Origin: Sphingomonas sp. PR090111-T3T-6A
Lineage (GTDB): Bacteria > Pseudomonadota > Alphaproteobacteria > Sphingomonadales > Sphingomonadaceae
NCBI RefSeq assembly: GCF_000383095.1
Contig: NZ_AORL01000010.1
Location: 62,001-126,000 of the forward strand
Direction of reading: 5' to 3'
Length of the DNA stretch: 64,000 nucleotides
Shown one piece after another: positions 28,249-37,354 of the stretch (position 1 is its first letter; each line of letters begins with the position of its first letter). The notes under the pieces are model-generated. The model saw only the letters and a program-made list of their open reading frames with translations, ran no database searches and was not told where the DNA came from. Position numbers and translations under genes: made by a program.

Positions 28249-29067
28249 TCAATTGGCGGCTTGTTCCACCCGCTTCATGCTTTCTTCCCACAACGCGATA
28301 TTGTCGACCGCCTCCTTGACGAAGGGCGAGCGGCGGATGCCGGCCAGGAAGGCGGAGGCGAGCGCGCGTCCCGGCTGGCGCAGCGGCCGCGCGAACTGGA
28401 CGAGAAGGACGATCCGCGTGCCGCCGGTGTCGTTCCACACCTCATGCGGCCATGTGTCGTCGAACAGCAGCGTCTCGCCCTCGGCCCAGCCGACCGTCCG
28501 CCCGTCGACCTGCATCCGAAGCGGCCCCGGCGGCACGACGAGGCCGAGATGGCAGGTCATCAACCCCTTGGTGACGCCGCGATGCCGGGGAATGTGCGTG
28601 CCGGGCCTCAGGATCGAGAAGAAGCCGCTGTTGAGGCCGGGGATGCGATCGAGCACGGCCATCGTCTTCGGGCAGCGGGCGATGTTCGGCTCGATCCGCG
28701 CGCCATAACCGACGAGGAAGAAGGATCGCCAGCTTTCGGTCGGCGCGATGCGGGCATGGTCCGGCGAGATGCGGCTGAGTGCAGGGACGACGTCCGGATT
28801 GCGTGCCACCGCCATCGCCTCGTCGCGGATCTCGCGCCAGTGCGTGCGCAGCATGGCCGTCCAGGGGAAATCGGCGGCGTCCAGCACCGGGCCGTTGGAG
28901 ACGAGGGAGGATTTTTCGACCACCCGGTCGACGGTGCGGCGGAGCTTCTTTCCGATGCGCAGGATCAGCGGGCGGCGGGGCAGGGGATTGGCGCGCTGTG
29001 CGGCCGGTTTGCGTTCGATCGGGGCCTTCGTCTCGCTCGCCTTGGCCCACGGAAGTCCAACGTCCAT
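28249..29067 (-). CDS. Aspartyl/asparaginyl beta-hydroxylase family protein
   Basis: 272 residues. Iron- and 2-oxoglutarate-dependent dioxygenase fold with GTHIPRHRGVTKGLMTCHLGLVVP (first iron His) and LLFDDTWPHEVWNDTGGTRIVLLVQFARP (distal His and 2-oxoglutarate Arg). The family includes LpxO, which hydroxylates lipid A acyl chains, but the substrate here is open. An N-terminal ~50 residues are basic and without a clear membrane segment. Stand-alone gene, 47 nt upstream of nfu. Confidence 0.85.
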   Translation of the reverse strand: MDVGLPWAKASETKAPIERKPAAQRANPLPRRPLILRIGKKLRRTVDRVVEKSSLVSNGPVLDAADFPWTAMLRTHWREIRDEAMAVARNPDVVPALSRISPDHARIAPTESWRSFFLVGYGARIEPNIARCPKTMAVLDRIPGLNSGFFSILRPGTHIPRHRGVTKGLMTCHLGLVVPPGPLRMQVDGRTVGWAEGETLLFDDTWPHEVWNDTGGTRIVLLVQFARPLRQPGRALASAFLAGIRRSPFVKEAVDNIALWEESMKRVEQAAN

Positions 29068-29360
29068 GTCTGGCTCCAGTCGTTCTCCCCCGACCTGCCC
29101 GACTCAACGCCCCAAGTGGCAAAAGGCTACTGAAAACCGGGTCATGTTGCAATTGCGAGCGGATTGGCCCATATGCGCGCCAGCGTCAGCGGCCGAAACG
29201 ACCGCTGGATCGTCGCTGCGTGATTCGATCGCTCCCCACGGGCGATCCGAGCGCACGGTCCCTCGATGACGCTTTGCCTGAAGGCTACCCTTTTCACGCG
29301 GGTCGTCATCGAACCCGCCGCCGCGTGTTCGCATGATGCGAGCCCGCGCCGTGCCTTTGC

Positions 29361-30923
29361 ATGGAAGATATCCATTTGACCCAATTCTCCGACCTCGGGC
29401 TTGCCGCGCCGATCCAGCAGGCGCTCGCCTCCGAAGGCTATGTGACGCCGACGCCGATCCAGGCGCAGGCCATCCCGCCGCTGCTCGAAGGCCGCGACCT
29501 GCTCGGCATCGCGCAGACCGGAACCGGCAAGACCGCGGCCTTCTCGCTGCCGTCGCTGCACCATCTCTCGGCCTCGCAGAAGCCGCGCAAGCCGCACCAT
29601 GTCCGCATGCTCGTCCTCTCGCCGACGCGCGAGCTGGCCAGTCAGATCGCGGACTCGATGCGCGCCTACGGCAAGAACCTGAAGCTCAGCGTCGCGACCG
29701 TGTTCGGCGGCGTGCCGATCAACCGCCAGATCCGCCAGCTCTCGACCGGCATCGACATCCTCGTCGCCACCCCCGGCCGCCTGCTCGACCTGATCGACCA
29801 GCGCGCGCTGTCGCTCCAGAGCGTCGAGATCTTCGTGCTCGACGAGGCCGACCAGATGCTCGACCTCGGCTTCATCCATTCGCTGAAGCGCATCGTGCCG
29901 CTGCTGCCGAAGAAGCGCCAGTCGCTGTTCTTCTCGGCCACCATGCCCAAGACGATCGGCGAGCTGGCCGACAGGTTCCTGACTGATCCGGTGAAGGTGG
30001 CCGTCGCCCCCGTCTCGACCACCGCCGAGCGCGTCGACCAGTATCTCACTTATGTGAACCAGCCCGAGAAGCAGGCGCTGCTCACCATGAAGCTGCGCGA
30101 GTTCGAGATCGGCCGCGCGCTCGTGTTCAGCCGCACCAAGCATGGCGCGGACCGCATCGTGCGCCACCTGAGCGCCGCCGGCCTCGCCTCGGGCGCGATC
30201 CACGGCAACAAGAGCCAGCCGCAGCGCGAGCGCACGCTGGCGGACTTCCGCTCGGGCAAGGTGCCGATCCTCGTCGCGACCGACATCGCCGCGCGCGGCA
30301 TCGACGTCGACGGCGTGACCCACGTCTTCAACTTCGACATCCCGGACGTGCCGGAGCAGTATGTCCACCGCATCGGCCGCACCGCGCGTGCAGGTGCGAC
30401 CGGCATGGCCCTGGCCTTCGTCTCGCCGGACGAGCGCGGCAACATGCGCGACATCACCAAGCTCACCCGCGTCCACCCGACCGAGCTGCCGCTGCCGGAG
30501 AATTTCGTCGTCGAGCAGAAGCGCCTGCCGCTGCCGGCGATGGCCAGCCGGGACGATCGCGAGAGGGATGCGCTCGGCGCGCGGGGCCGCAACGATGGTC
30601 GCGGTGGTGGCCGTGGCCGTCCGCAGCATGGTCAGGTCCATCGCGGCGGCACCAACCGCGAAACCTCGCGCGATGCCTCGCCGCGCGGCTCGATGACCCA
30701 TCCGCAGGGCGGCCGCGGCCATTCGGGCCAGTCGCGTCCGGGCGGCTGGAGCCCCGTCGACGGTCAGGCCGATCGCGCCGAGCGCGCCCCGCGTCCGCAG
30801 GGTGAGCGGATGGCCGCGCGCGGCGATCGTCCGGGTGGCGGCAATGGCGGCGGCGGTCGTCCCTTCCGGGGCGGCGGCAATCGCGGTGGCCAGCCGGGCG
30901 GCGGCGCGCGCCGTCAGGGCTGA
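29361..30923 (+). CDS. rhlE: DEAD-box RNA helicase (RhlE-like) with long RG-rich tail
   Basis: 520 residues. The complete DEAD core spans about 1-380: Q motif (FSDLGL..PIQQAL), Walker A AQTGTGKT at 51-58, PTRELA, TPGR, DEAD, SAT, ARGID and HRIGRTAR. The C-terminal ~130 residues are low-complexity, Arg/Gly-rich (GGRGRPQHGQ, GGGNGGGGRPFRGGG), an RNA-binding tail typical of cold-adapted and ribosome-assembly helicases. The 293-nt region before the gene (29068-29360) holds no gene I can support; it may contain the promoter and a leader. A strong terminator follows. Confidence 0.95.
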   Translation: MEDIHLTQFSDLGLAAPIQQALASEGYVTPTPIQAQAIPPLLEGRDLLGIAQTGTGKTAAFSLPSLHHLSASQKPRKPHHVRMLVLSPTRELASQIADSMRAYGKNLKLSVATVFGGVPINRQIRQLSTGIDILVATPGRLLDLIDQRALSLQSVEIFVLDEADQMLDLGFIHSLKRIVPLLPKKRQSLFFSATMPKTIGELADRFLTDPVKVAVAPVSTTAERVDQYLTYVNQPEKQALLTMKLREFEIGRALVFSRTKHGADRIVRHLSAAGLASGAIHGNKSQPQRERTLADFRSGKVPILVATDIAARGIDVDGVTHVFNFDIPDVPEQYVHRIGRTARAGATGMALAFVSPDERGNMRDITKLTRVHPTELPLPENFVVEQKRLPLPAMASRDDRERDALGARGRNDGRGGGRGRPQHGQVHRGGTNRETSRDASPRGSMTHPQGGRGHSGQSRPGGWSPVDGQADRAERAPRPQGERMAARGDRPGGGNGGGGRPFRGGGNRGGQPGGGARRQG

Positions 30924-30946
30924 TCCGGCCCCACCGGCTCAAACGG

Positions 30947-30986
30947 AAAGGGCCTCTCCCGGCGGAGAGGCCCTTTTCTTTTTCCG
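30947..30986 (+). terminator. Intrinsic terminator after rhlE
   Basis: Perfect 13-bp stem AAAGGGCCTCTCC/GGAGAGGCCCTTT, loop CGGC, followed by TCTTTTTCC. It lies between convergent genes, with an A-rich left flank, so it may also serve the DedA gene. Confidence 0.9.
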
Positions 30987-31001
30987 GCTTTCCGGGCGGG
31001 A

Positions 31002-31643
31002 TCAGTTGCAGGCGCGGCCGTTGCGCAGCGCGCGCACCCGATGCCAGACATAGAGGGCGCCGAGGGCGAGGATCGCCACCACCACCACGGCGTCGAGCTT
31101 ATGGAACACCTCGCCCAGCCGGGGATCGGTGCGCCAGGCGACGCCCAGCCGGTCGCCCACCAGCGCCAGCGCGAAGCACCACGGCCATGAGCCCACGAAG
31201 GTGTAGATATGGAACCGCACCTGGTTCATCCGCGCCATGCCGGCGGGGAAGGCGATGAAGCTGCGGATCACCGGCAGCAACCGTCCGATCAGCACCGCGA
31301 GGCTGCCGAAGCGGGCGAAGAAGCGCTCGGCCTTGTCCAGCTCGTCGGCGCCGATCAGCACCCACTTGCCCCAGCGCAGGATGAAGGCGCGCCCGCCATA
31401 TTGCCCTGCGAAATAGGCCGGGATCGAGCCGAGGTTGCACCCGATCGCCCCCGCCGTCGCTACCGCGAGCAGATCGAAGCGGCCGGTCGACACGAGATAG
31501 CCCGAGAAGGGCATGATGATCTCGGAAGGGAGCGGGATGCAGGCGCTCTCGATCCCCATCAGCAGGACGATGCCGGCATAGCCCATGGCGGAGATGACGG
31601 AGATGATCCACGTCGCGACGTGGCCGAGAAGCGTGTGCAGCAT
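31002..31643 (-). CDS. DedA family membrane protein
   Basis: 213 residues and about five hydrophobic segments. Family motifs are ESACIPLPSEIIMPFSGYL near the N-terminus and GRLLPVIRSFIAFPAGMARM, with the conserved Arg and Gly of the re-entrant region. DedA proteins act as lipid-carrier flippases (undecaprenyl phosphate or phosphatidylethanolamine in other bacteria) and affect envelope stress resistance; which applies here is unknown. The start at 31643 is MLHTLLGHVATW; upstream in-frame residues do not fit the family. Confidence 0.92.
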   Translation of the reverse strand: MLHTLLGHVATWIISVISAMGYAGIVLLMGIESACIPLPSEIIMPFSGYLVSTGRFDLLAVATAGAIGCNLGSIPAYFAGQYGGRAFILRWGKWVLIGADELDKAERFFARFGSLAVLIGRLLPVIRSFIAFPAGMARMNQVRFHIYTFVGSWPWCFALALVGDRLGVAWRTDPRLGEVFHKLDAVVVVAILALGALYVWHRVRALRNGRACN

Positions 31644-31702
31644 GGGCCCGAGCCTTGGGCGAGCGCGACGGTCTTGTCTAGGCCATGCCGCGCGTGTGTC
31701 GC

Positions 31703-32587
31703 TCAGGCGGGCTCGGGCGGCGGCGCGGCACTGCGCGAGCGGGCGAGCAGCACGCCGCCCAGCGCGAGCGGGAAGCCCGCGAGCTGGATCGGGCCGAGCT
31801 TCTCCCCGAAGATGGCCCACGCCTCGACGGCGGCCAGCGCGGGGACGAGCAGCAGCAGGCTGCTCACCCGCGTCGCACCCTGATGACGGAGCATCCACGA
31901 CAGCAGCGACAGCGCCGCCGCCGAGAGGAGCAGCACCGACCAGGCGAGCCCCATCCACAGCGTCGGCGAATTGTCCCACCGGCCATGCCCGAGCAGCAGC
32001 GCCGCGACGATGGCGACGAGCGTGCCGGTGGCGTTCTGCACGGCGCCCGCGCTGCGGATCGGATCGGCGGCGAGATGGGCGTGCTGGATCATCGTCGCGC
32101 CCGCCATGGCGAGGATAGACAGAATCGCCACCCCCGCGGCGGCCGGCGATAACGCGCCGCTGCCATGCTGGAGGGCGGGCATCAGCACCATTGCCATGCC
32201 CGCCACGCCGACGCCGAGCCCCATCCAGCCGCGTCCATGCAGCCGCTCGCCATGGATCAGGAAGGAGAGGAAGGCCACGATCAGCGGCTGGAGCGCGCCC
32301 AGCAGCGACATGATGCCCGCCGGCATATTATGCTGCACCGCCCACCAGCTTCCGGTCAGGTAGAAGCCCGGCAGCATCGATCCGGCGAGGATGTGGAGCA
32401 GCAGCTTGCGTCCGCGCGGCCAGCTCTCCTTCGAGGCGAGCGCGATGCCCGCGAACAGCAACGCCACCAGCCCCATGCGCACCACGAGAAAAAGCTGCGG
32501 ATCGGCATGGGGCACCACCGCCCGCGCGGCGATGAAGCCGGTGGACCAGATCAGGACGAAGAGGGCGGGTGCTGCGGCTGCGAACAT
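31703..32587 (-). CDS. EamA/DMT-superfamily transporter
   Basis: 294 residues forming ten hydrophobic segments as two EamA repeats (first repeat beginning FVLIWSTGFIAARAVVPHADP, with PAGIMSLLGALQPLIVAFLSFL as its end; second beginning AGVAILSILAMAGATMIQHAH and ending VPALAAVEAWAIFGEKLGPIQLAGFPLALGGVLL). A drug/metabolite exporter of the inner membrane; substrate not predictable. Same strand as dedA, 59 nt upstream of it. Confidence 0.92.
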   Translation of the reverse strand: MFAAAAPALFVLIWSTGFIAARAVVPHADPQLFLVVRMGLVALLFAGIALASKESWPRGRKLLLHILAGSMLPGFYLTGSWWAVQHNMPAGIMSLLGALQPLIVAFLSFLIHGERLHGRGWMGLGVGVAGMAMVLMPALQHGSGALSPAAAGVAILSILAMAGATMIQHAHLAADPIRSAGAVQNATGTLVAIVAALLLGHGRWDNSPTLWMGLAWSVLLLSAAALSLLSWMLRHQGATRVSSLLLLVPALAAVEAWAIFGEKLGPIQLAGFPLALGGVLLARSRSAAPPPEPA

Positions 32588-32658
32588 GGCGCCGCTCCTG
32601 GAGGAGGGGAGGGCCGGTGTCGAGCGGATTGGACTTGGGGCGCCGACAGCCCCGCTTG

Positions 32659-33201
32659 TCAGGGCGCCGCGCTGGCGGACGGCGTGCCGGCGGCGGGAAT
32701 GGGCTCGGCGAGCAGCGGCCCGATCACCTGATCCAGCGTCGCGGCATCGAAGGCACCGGCCTCGGCCCAGCGGATCACGCCGTGGCGATCGATCACGATG
32801 TTGGTCGGCACCCCGCCGAGCGGGGCGAGGCCGCGCCCTTCGATCCGGTGGACGAGCGGGAAGGAGAGCGCGCCGGCCAGCGGTTTCAGATAGGATTCCG
32901 CCACCGAATCCTGGGTTGCCACCGCGAAGATGCGGAGGCCCTCCTGCGCGTGGCGGCGGCTATAGAGGTCCAGCGCGGGCAGCTCCTGCCGGCAGGGGGC
33001 GCACCATGTCGCCCAGAAATTGAGGACGACCACCTGGCCCCGGAGCTGATCCGAGGCGATCTTCGTCTTGTCGAAGGTGGTGAGCGTATAAGCCGGCGCC
33101 GGCTGGCCGGGCTTGACCCGCGCCGCGGCCACGGGGGCGGCGAACAACAGGCCTATGGCCGCAACGGCGGCCGCGCAACGCGACATGGTCATGCTTCGCA
33201 T
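32659..33201 (-). CDS. TlpA/ResA-like thioredoxin-fold protein
   Basis: 180 residues. A signal peptide (CAAAVAAIGLLFAAPVAAA) precedes the thioredoxin domain with VVLNFWATWCAPCRQELPALDLY; the CAPC pair is the redox centre. It also has the family cis-proline GGVPTNIVIDRHG. A periplasmic thiol-disulfide reductase is expected, possibly for cytochrome c maturation. Three in-frame ATGs (33201, 33192, 33186) are possible starts; spacing to GGA favours 33192 only slightly. The C-terminal tail is Ala/Pro/Ser-rich. Confidence 0.9.
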   Translation of the reverse strand: MRSMTMSRCAAAVAAIGLLFAAPVAAARVKPGQPAPAYTLTTFDKTKIASDQLRGQVVVLNFWATWCAPCRQELPALDLYSRRHAQEGLRIFAVATQDSVAESYLKPLAGALSFPLVHRIEGRGLAPLGGVPTNIVIDRHGVIRWAEAGAFDAATLDQVIGPLLAEPIPAAGTPSASAAP

Positions 33202-33234
33202 CCCCGTCGCGCCGGCGGCCGCATCATCACGCCG

Positions 33235-34539
33235 TTACAGGATGTAGCGGCTGAGATCGGTGTTCTTCGCGACGCCCGAAAGCTGCGCCTCGACATAGGC
33301 TGCGTCAACGGTGAGCGTCTCGCCCTTGCGGTCCTCGGCGTCGAAACTGACCTCTTCGAGCAGCTTCTCCATCACGGTCTGGAGGCGGCGGGCGCCGATA
33401 TTCTCGACCGTCTCGTTCACCTGCGCCGCGATGCGCGCGATCGCGCGGATGCCCTCGTCGGTGAAGCCGATGGTGACGCCCTCGGTGCCGATCAGGCCGA
33501 CATATTGCTGCGTCAGGCTGGCGCGCGTGTCGGTGAGGATCGAGACGAAATCCTCCTCGGTCAGCGCCTTCAGCTCGACGCGGATCGGTAGGCGGCCCTG
33601 AAGCTCGGGGAGCAGATCGGCGGGCTTGGCGACATGGAAGGCGCCTGATGCGATGAAGAGGACATGATCCGTCTTCATCGGGCCGTACTTCGTGGCGACG
33701 GTCGTGCCCTCGATCAGCGGCAGCAGGTCGCGCTGCACGCCTTCGCGGGAGACGGAGCCGCCGCGCACGTCGGAGACGGCGATCTTGTCGATCTCGTCGA
33801 GGAAGACGATGCCGTTGGCCTCGGCATCCGCGAGCGCGGCGCGGTTGAGATCGTCGCTGTCGAGCCGCTTGTCGCTCTCCTCCTCGACCAGCTTGGCCCA
33901 GGCGGCGCCGACCGCGAGCTTGCGGCGCTTGACCGGCTTGTTGCCGCCGAACGCCTTGCCCATCATGTCACTCAAGTTGATCATGCCGACCTGCCCGCCC
34001 ATGCCGGGAATCTCGAACGGCGTCTGGGGCGTGTCCTCGACCTCGATCTCGATTTCCTTGTCGTCGAGCTGGCCGTCCTGGAAGCGCTGCTGGAAGGCCA
34101 TGCGGGTCGCCTCCGACGCATCCTTGCCGACGAGCGCGTCGAGCAGGCGGCCGAGCGCGGCTTCCTCGGCCTTGTCCTTGACGGCGGTGCGGCGGCGCTC
34201 ACGCTCCAGACGGATCGCTTCCTCGACGAGATCGCGCGCGATCTGCTCGACGTCGCGGCCGACATAGCCGACCTCGGTGAACTTGGTGGCTTCCACCTTC
34301 ACGAACGGCGCGTCGGCGAGCTTGGCGAGGCGGCGGCTGATCTCGGTCTTGCCGCAGCCGGTGGGGCCGATCATCAGGATGTTCTTGGGGCTGACTTCAT
34401 CGCGCAGGTCGGCACCGAGGCGCTGGCGGCGCCAACGATTCCGCAGCGCCACGGCGACGGCGCGCTTGGCGTCGGTCTGGCCGATGATGTGCTCGTCCAG
34501 CGCGCGGACGATGGCTTTCGGGGTGAGGGCGTCGTTCAT
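33235..34539 (-). CDS. hslU: ATP-dependent protease ATPase subunit HslU
   Basis: 434 residues. AAA+ unfoldase that feeds substrates to HslV. Walker A is GPTGCGKT at 58-65. The pore-loop region [10 protein letters not shown] follows, then an I domain (about 110-230). Walker B is FLDEIDKIA. The terminal SRYIL inserts between HslV subunits to activate them. It is downstream of hslV on the same strand, separated by a 120-nt spacer filled with an inverted repeat. Confidence 0.98.
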   Translation of the reverse strand: MNDALTPKAIVRALDEHIIGQTDAKRAVAVALRNRWRRQRLGADLRDEVSPKNILMIGPTGCGKTEISRRLAKLADAPFVKVEATKFTEVGYVGRDVEQIARDLVEEAIRLERERRRTAVKDKAEEAALGRLLDALVGKDASEATRMAFQQRFQDGQLDDKEIEIEVEDTPQTPFEIPGMGGQVGMINLSDMMGKAFGGNKPVKRRKLAVGAAWAKLVEEESDKRLDSDDLNRAALADAEANGIVFLDEIDKIAVSDVRGGSVSREGVQRDLLPLIEGTTVATKYGPMKTDHVLFIASGAFHVAKPADLLPELQGRLPIRVELKALTEEDFVSILTDTRASLTQQYVGLIGTEGVTIGFTDEGIRAIARIAAQVNETVENIGARRLQTVMEKLLEEVSFDAEDRKGETLTVDAAYVEAQLSGVAKNTDLSRYIL

Positions 34540-34554
34540 GTCAGTCCTTTTCCG

Positions 34555-34648
34555 CTCCCTGAGAAGGGAGGGGCCGGGGGTGGGTCGGTCTGGGGTGGGG
34601 GCTGCGGCATCGGCTGCGAACCCACCCCAACCCCTCCCTTTCAGGGAG
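34555..34648. repeat. Inverted-repeat (REP-like) element between hslV and hslU
   Basis: Two arms of about 30 nt (34555-34585 and 34620-34648) are imperfect reverse complements of each other. Each arm also contains its own small hairpin: CTCCCT-GAGA-AGGGAG at 34555-34570 and CTCCCT-TTC-AGGGAG at 34634-34648. The right arm continues the G-rich/C-rich pattern ACCCACCCCAACCCC. This is the form of dispersed extragenic palindromes in alphaproteobacteria. It sits inside a probable operon and could shape hslU expression. Confidence 0.8.
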
Positions 34649-34659
34649 GGGCTTTCAGC

Positions 34660-35214
34660 TCAGTTCGCGGAATCCAGCGTTTCGATCGTCAGGCGATCGT
34701 TGGTGAAGACGCAGACCTCGGCGGCGATCGCCATCGCCTTGCGGCAGATGGTCTCGGCGTCGGGCTCGTAATCGACCAGCGCGCGCGCGGCGGAGAGGGC
34801 GTAATTGCCGCCCGAGCCGATCGACGCGATGCCATGCTCGGGCTCCAGCACGTCGCCATTGCCGGTGAGGATGAGGGTCACGTCCTTGTCCGCGACGATC
34901 ATCAGCGCTTCGAGGTTGCGCAGATATTTGTCGGTCCGCCAGTCCTTGGCGAGCTCGACCGCGGCGCGCATGAGCTGGCCGGAGTGGCGCTCCAGCTTGG
35001 CCTCCAGCCGCTCGAACAAGGTGAAGGCGTCGGCGGTGGCGCCCGCGAAGCCGCCGATCACGCTGCCGTCATGCAGACGGCGCACCTTGCGCGCATTGGG
35101 CTTCATCACGGTGTTGCCCATGGAGACCTGGCCGTCGCCGGCGATCACCACCTTGCCGCCCCGTCGCACCGAGAGAATCGTGGTGCCGTGCCAGCCGATC
35201 TTGTCTTCGCTCAT
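34660..35214 (-). CDS. hslV: ATP-dependent protease proteolytic subunit HslV
   Basis: 184 residues. Threonine protease of the proteasome beta-subunit family. The catalytic Thr is expected at T11, exposed by cleavage of the propeptide [30 protein letters not shown] follows. E. coli HslV has no such propeptide beyond Met, but this extension is usual in alphaproteobacteria. The start 35214 is preferred over the ATG at 35232 because CGGGAC is well placed and because a candidate heat-shock promoter would start transcription at about 35238. Confidence 0.96.
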   Translation of the reverse strand: MSEDKIGWHGTTILSVRRGGKVVIAGDGQVSMGNTVMKPNARKVRRLHDGSVIGGFAGATADAFTLFERLEAKLERHSGQLMRAAVELAKDWRTDKYLRNLEALMIVADKDVTLILTGNGDVLEPEHGIASIGSGGNYALSAARALVDYEPDAETICRKAMAIAAEVCVFTNDRLTIETLDSAN

Positions 35215-35244
35215 GAAAGTCCCGCTACTCATGTTACGGGCGGG

Positions 35245-35273
35245 ATATTGGGGGGCGGCGCAGGGAGCGCAAC
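35245..35273 (-). promoter_or_regulatory. Candidate sigma-32 (RpoH) promoter for hslVU
   Basis: On the minus strand GTTGCGC (35273-35267) is separated by 13 nt from CCCCAATAT (35253-35245). The sigma-32 consensus is CTTGAAA, 13-15 nt, CCCCATnT. The -10 match is good and the -35 keeps TTG. The predicted start point is about 24 nt before the hslV ATG, as expected for a heat-shock operon. Confidence 0.5.
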
Positions 35274-35312
35274 TCCTGTGTTGCTCGCTTCGTCCGTATC
35301 GTTCCCTTGCCC

Positions 35313-35397
35313 CGTCATCCCGGACTTGATCCGGGATCCCGCTTCTTCTTCGAGGTGGAGCAAGGCAGCTGGACCCCGGATCAAGTCCGGGGTGACG
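35313..35397. repeat. Long inverted repeat, dispersed intergenic type
   Basis: Left arm 35313-35339 and right arm 35371-35397 are 27-nt reverse complements with two mismatches, centred on CCCGGACTTGATCCGGG. The next bases (CGCTTCTTCTTCG and CGAAGAAGCG) extend the pairing in a nested way. A partial third copy (GGACCCTGGCGCTCGCCGGGGTGACG) follows at 35440-35466. Such 'CGTCATCCCGG' palindromes occur in many copies in sphingomonad genomes. The element lies downstream of rlmE and upstream of the hslV promoter. Confidence 0.85.
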
Positions 35398-35505
35398 AAG
35401 AAGCGGATCCAGAGCGGCAGACGTCGCGCTCGCGGCTTTGGACCCTGGCGCTCGCCGGGGTGACGGGAAGGCCGACGGGACGGGGCCGGGGCATCGGAGG
35501 AGGCC

Positions 35506-36183
35506 TCAGTCCTCGGCGCGGCCCTTGAAGCCCTGCGCGATGACGTACCACTCGGACGATTCCTTGCGGCTCGCCGGCGGCTTGGCGTGCTTCACGCTAG
35601 TGAAGTTGCGCTTGAGTTCGGCGACGAGGCCGCTGTCCGCCCCGCCGGCCAGCACCTTCGCCACATAGGTGCCGCCCTTCTTCAGCACCTCGGTTGCGAA
35701 CAGGCCGCCGGCCTCGACCAGCGCCATGGTGCGCAGGTGATCGGTCTGCTGGTGGCCGACGGTGTTCGCCGCCATGTCGGAGAGGACGAGGTCCGCCGGG
35801 CCGCCGAGCGCGTCCGCCAGCAGGCCCGGCGCGGCATCGTCCATGAAGTCCATCTGGAAGATGGTGACGTCCTCGATCGGGTCGACGGGCAGGAGGTCGA
35901 TCCCGGCCACCTTCGCCTTGGGGCATTTCTTGCGCACCACCTGCGTCCAGCCGCCGGGCGCGATGCCGAGATCGACCACCCGCTGCGCGCCGCGCAGGAA
36001 GCCGAAGCGCTCGTCGAGCTCGATCAGCTTGTAGGCCGCGCGGCTGCGATAGCCCTCGGACTTGGCCATGCGGACATAGGGATCGTTCAACTGGCGCTCC
36101 AGCCAGCGAACGGAGGCATTGGTGCGGCCCTTGGCGGTCTTGACCCTCTGGCGGCCGCCCGGGCCGGTGCGTCGTATCGTCAT
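35506..36183 (-). CDS. rlmE: 23S rRNA (uridine-2'-O) methyltransferase RlmE
   Basis: 225 residues. FtsJ-type SAM methyltransferase modifying U2552 of 23S rRNA. The K-D-K-E tetrad is visible as SRAAYKLIELDE, VLSDMAANTVG, GTYVAKVLAGG and SRKESSEWYV. The SAM motif is VVDLGIAPGGWTQ. The N-terminal 25 residues are basic (RRTGPGGRQRVKTAKGRTNAS). It begins 13 nt after the ppx/gppA stop, so the two are probably cotranscribed. Confidence 0.96.
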   Translation of the reverse strand: MTIRRTGPGGRQRVKTAKGRTNASVRWLERQLNDPYVRMAKSEGYRSRAAYKLIELDERFGFLRGAQRVVDLGIAPGGWTQVVRKKCPKAKVAGIDLLPVDPIEDVTIFQMDFMDDAAPGLLADALGGPADLVLSDMAANTVGHQQTDHLRTMALVEAGGLFATEVLKKGGTYVAKVLAGGADSGLVAELKRNFTSVKHAKPPASRKESSEWYVIAQGFKGRAED

Positions 36184-36196
36184 GGCGCGCGCCCTA

Positions 36197-37246
36197 TCAC
36201 GCGCGGAGGTCGCGCGCGATCAGAGACCGCAGGATGCCCTCGCGAATGCCGCGATCCGCCACGCCGAGGCGGGCCGCCGGCCAGATGTCCATGATCGCCT
36301 CCAGGATCGCGCAGCCCGCCACCACCAGATCGGCGCGCTCATTGCCGATGCACGGCACGCGCGACCGTTCGGCGACGGTCATCCGCGAGAGCCGCGTGCC
36401 GATGTCCCGCATCGCATCGACCGGCACGACCAGCCCGTCCACCGCGCGGCGGTCATAGGCGGGCAGGCCGAGATGCAGGCTGGCGAGCGTCGTCACCGTG
36501 CCGGACGTGCCGAGCAGGCGCGGCGGTGCCTCGGGCCGGGGCAGAGTGGCGGCGAAATCGGCGAAGGCGCCGGCGACGCGGGCCTTCATTCGCTGATAGG
36601 CGGCGAGCGCCTGCGCTGAATCGTCGGACCGGCTGCCGCCCTCCGCCTCGGTGAGCGACACCACACCCCACGGCGCCGAGAACCAGTCCATGATCCGGCA
36701 GCCCTCGGGCGTCGTCTCGACCAGCACCAGCTCGGTCGATCCGCCGCCGATGTCGAAGATCAGCGCCGGCCCTTCGCCCTGCGGCAACAGCGCCTGACAG
36801 CCGAGCACGGCCAGCCGCGCCTCCTCGCCGGGGTTGATGACATCGAGGCGGATGCCCGTCTCGGCATGGACGCGCTGCACGAAGTCGCGCCCGTTGGCCG
36901 CCTGACGGCAGGCCTCGGTCGCGACCGAGCGGACCAGCGTGACATGACGGCGCTTCAGCTTGTCCGCGCAGATCGTGAGAGCCGCGATGGCGCGCTCGAT
37001 CGCCGCGTCGGACAGCCGTCCGCTCGTCGCGAGCCCTTCGCCCAGGCGGACGATTCGGGAAAAGGCATCGATGATGACGAACCCCTCGGGCGAGGGCCTC
37101 GCGATCAGAAGCCTGCAATTGTTCGTGCCCAGATCGAGCGCGGCATAGGTGCGCCGCTCGATCTCCCGCCGGGGCGGGGGCTTTCGGCCCTGCGTGCCGG
37201 GTGCTCCCCCGGCTCGCGGCCTGACGGTGGCGGCTTCTTGCGCCAT
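36197..37246 (-). CDS. Exopolyphosphatase / guanosine pentaphosphatase family protein
   Basis: About 349 residues. ASKHA-fold Ppx/GppA: YAALDLGTNNCRLLIARP (phosphate 1 loop), SVATEACRQAANG, NPGEEARLAVLG and FDIGGGSTELVLVE (phosphate 2). It lacks the C-terminal HD domain of the long E. coli enzymes, as do many alphaproteobacterial forms. It hydrolyses polyphosphate and/or pppGpp. ATG 37246 has AAGGA at good spacing; an alternative ATG is at 37255. The N-terminal ~35 residues are a basic, disordered extension. Confidence 0.88.
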   Translation of the reverse strand: MAQEAATVRPRAGGAPGTQGRKPPPRREIERRTYAALDLGTNNCRLLIARPSPEGFVIIDAFSRIVRLGEGLATSGRLSDAAIERAIAALTICADKLKRRHVTLVRSVATEACRQAANGRDFVQRVHAETGIRLDVINPGEEARLAVLGCQALLPQGEGPALIFDIGGGSTELVLVETTPEGCRIMDWFSAPWGVVSLTEAEGGSRSDDSAQALAAYQRMKARVAGAFADFAATLPRPEAPPRLLGTSGTVTTLASLHLGLPAYDRRAVDGLVVPVDAMRDIGTRLSRMTVAERSRVPCIGNERADLVVAGCAILEAIMDIWPAARLGVADRGIREGILRSLIARDLRA

Positions 37247-37354
37247 CGGCCGCATCCTTCAATGTCAACGTCTCGGCGGACCATCCCGCCGCTGCTTGAG
37301 AAGGAAGGTATAGTCGCTTTGTCCTCCCCGCAAGGTCGACACGGAAAAGGGCCG

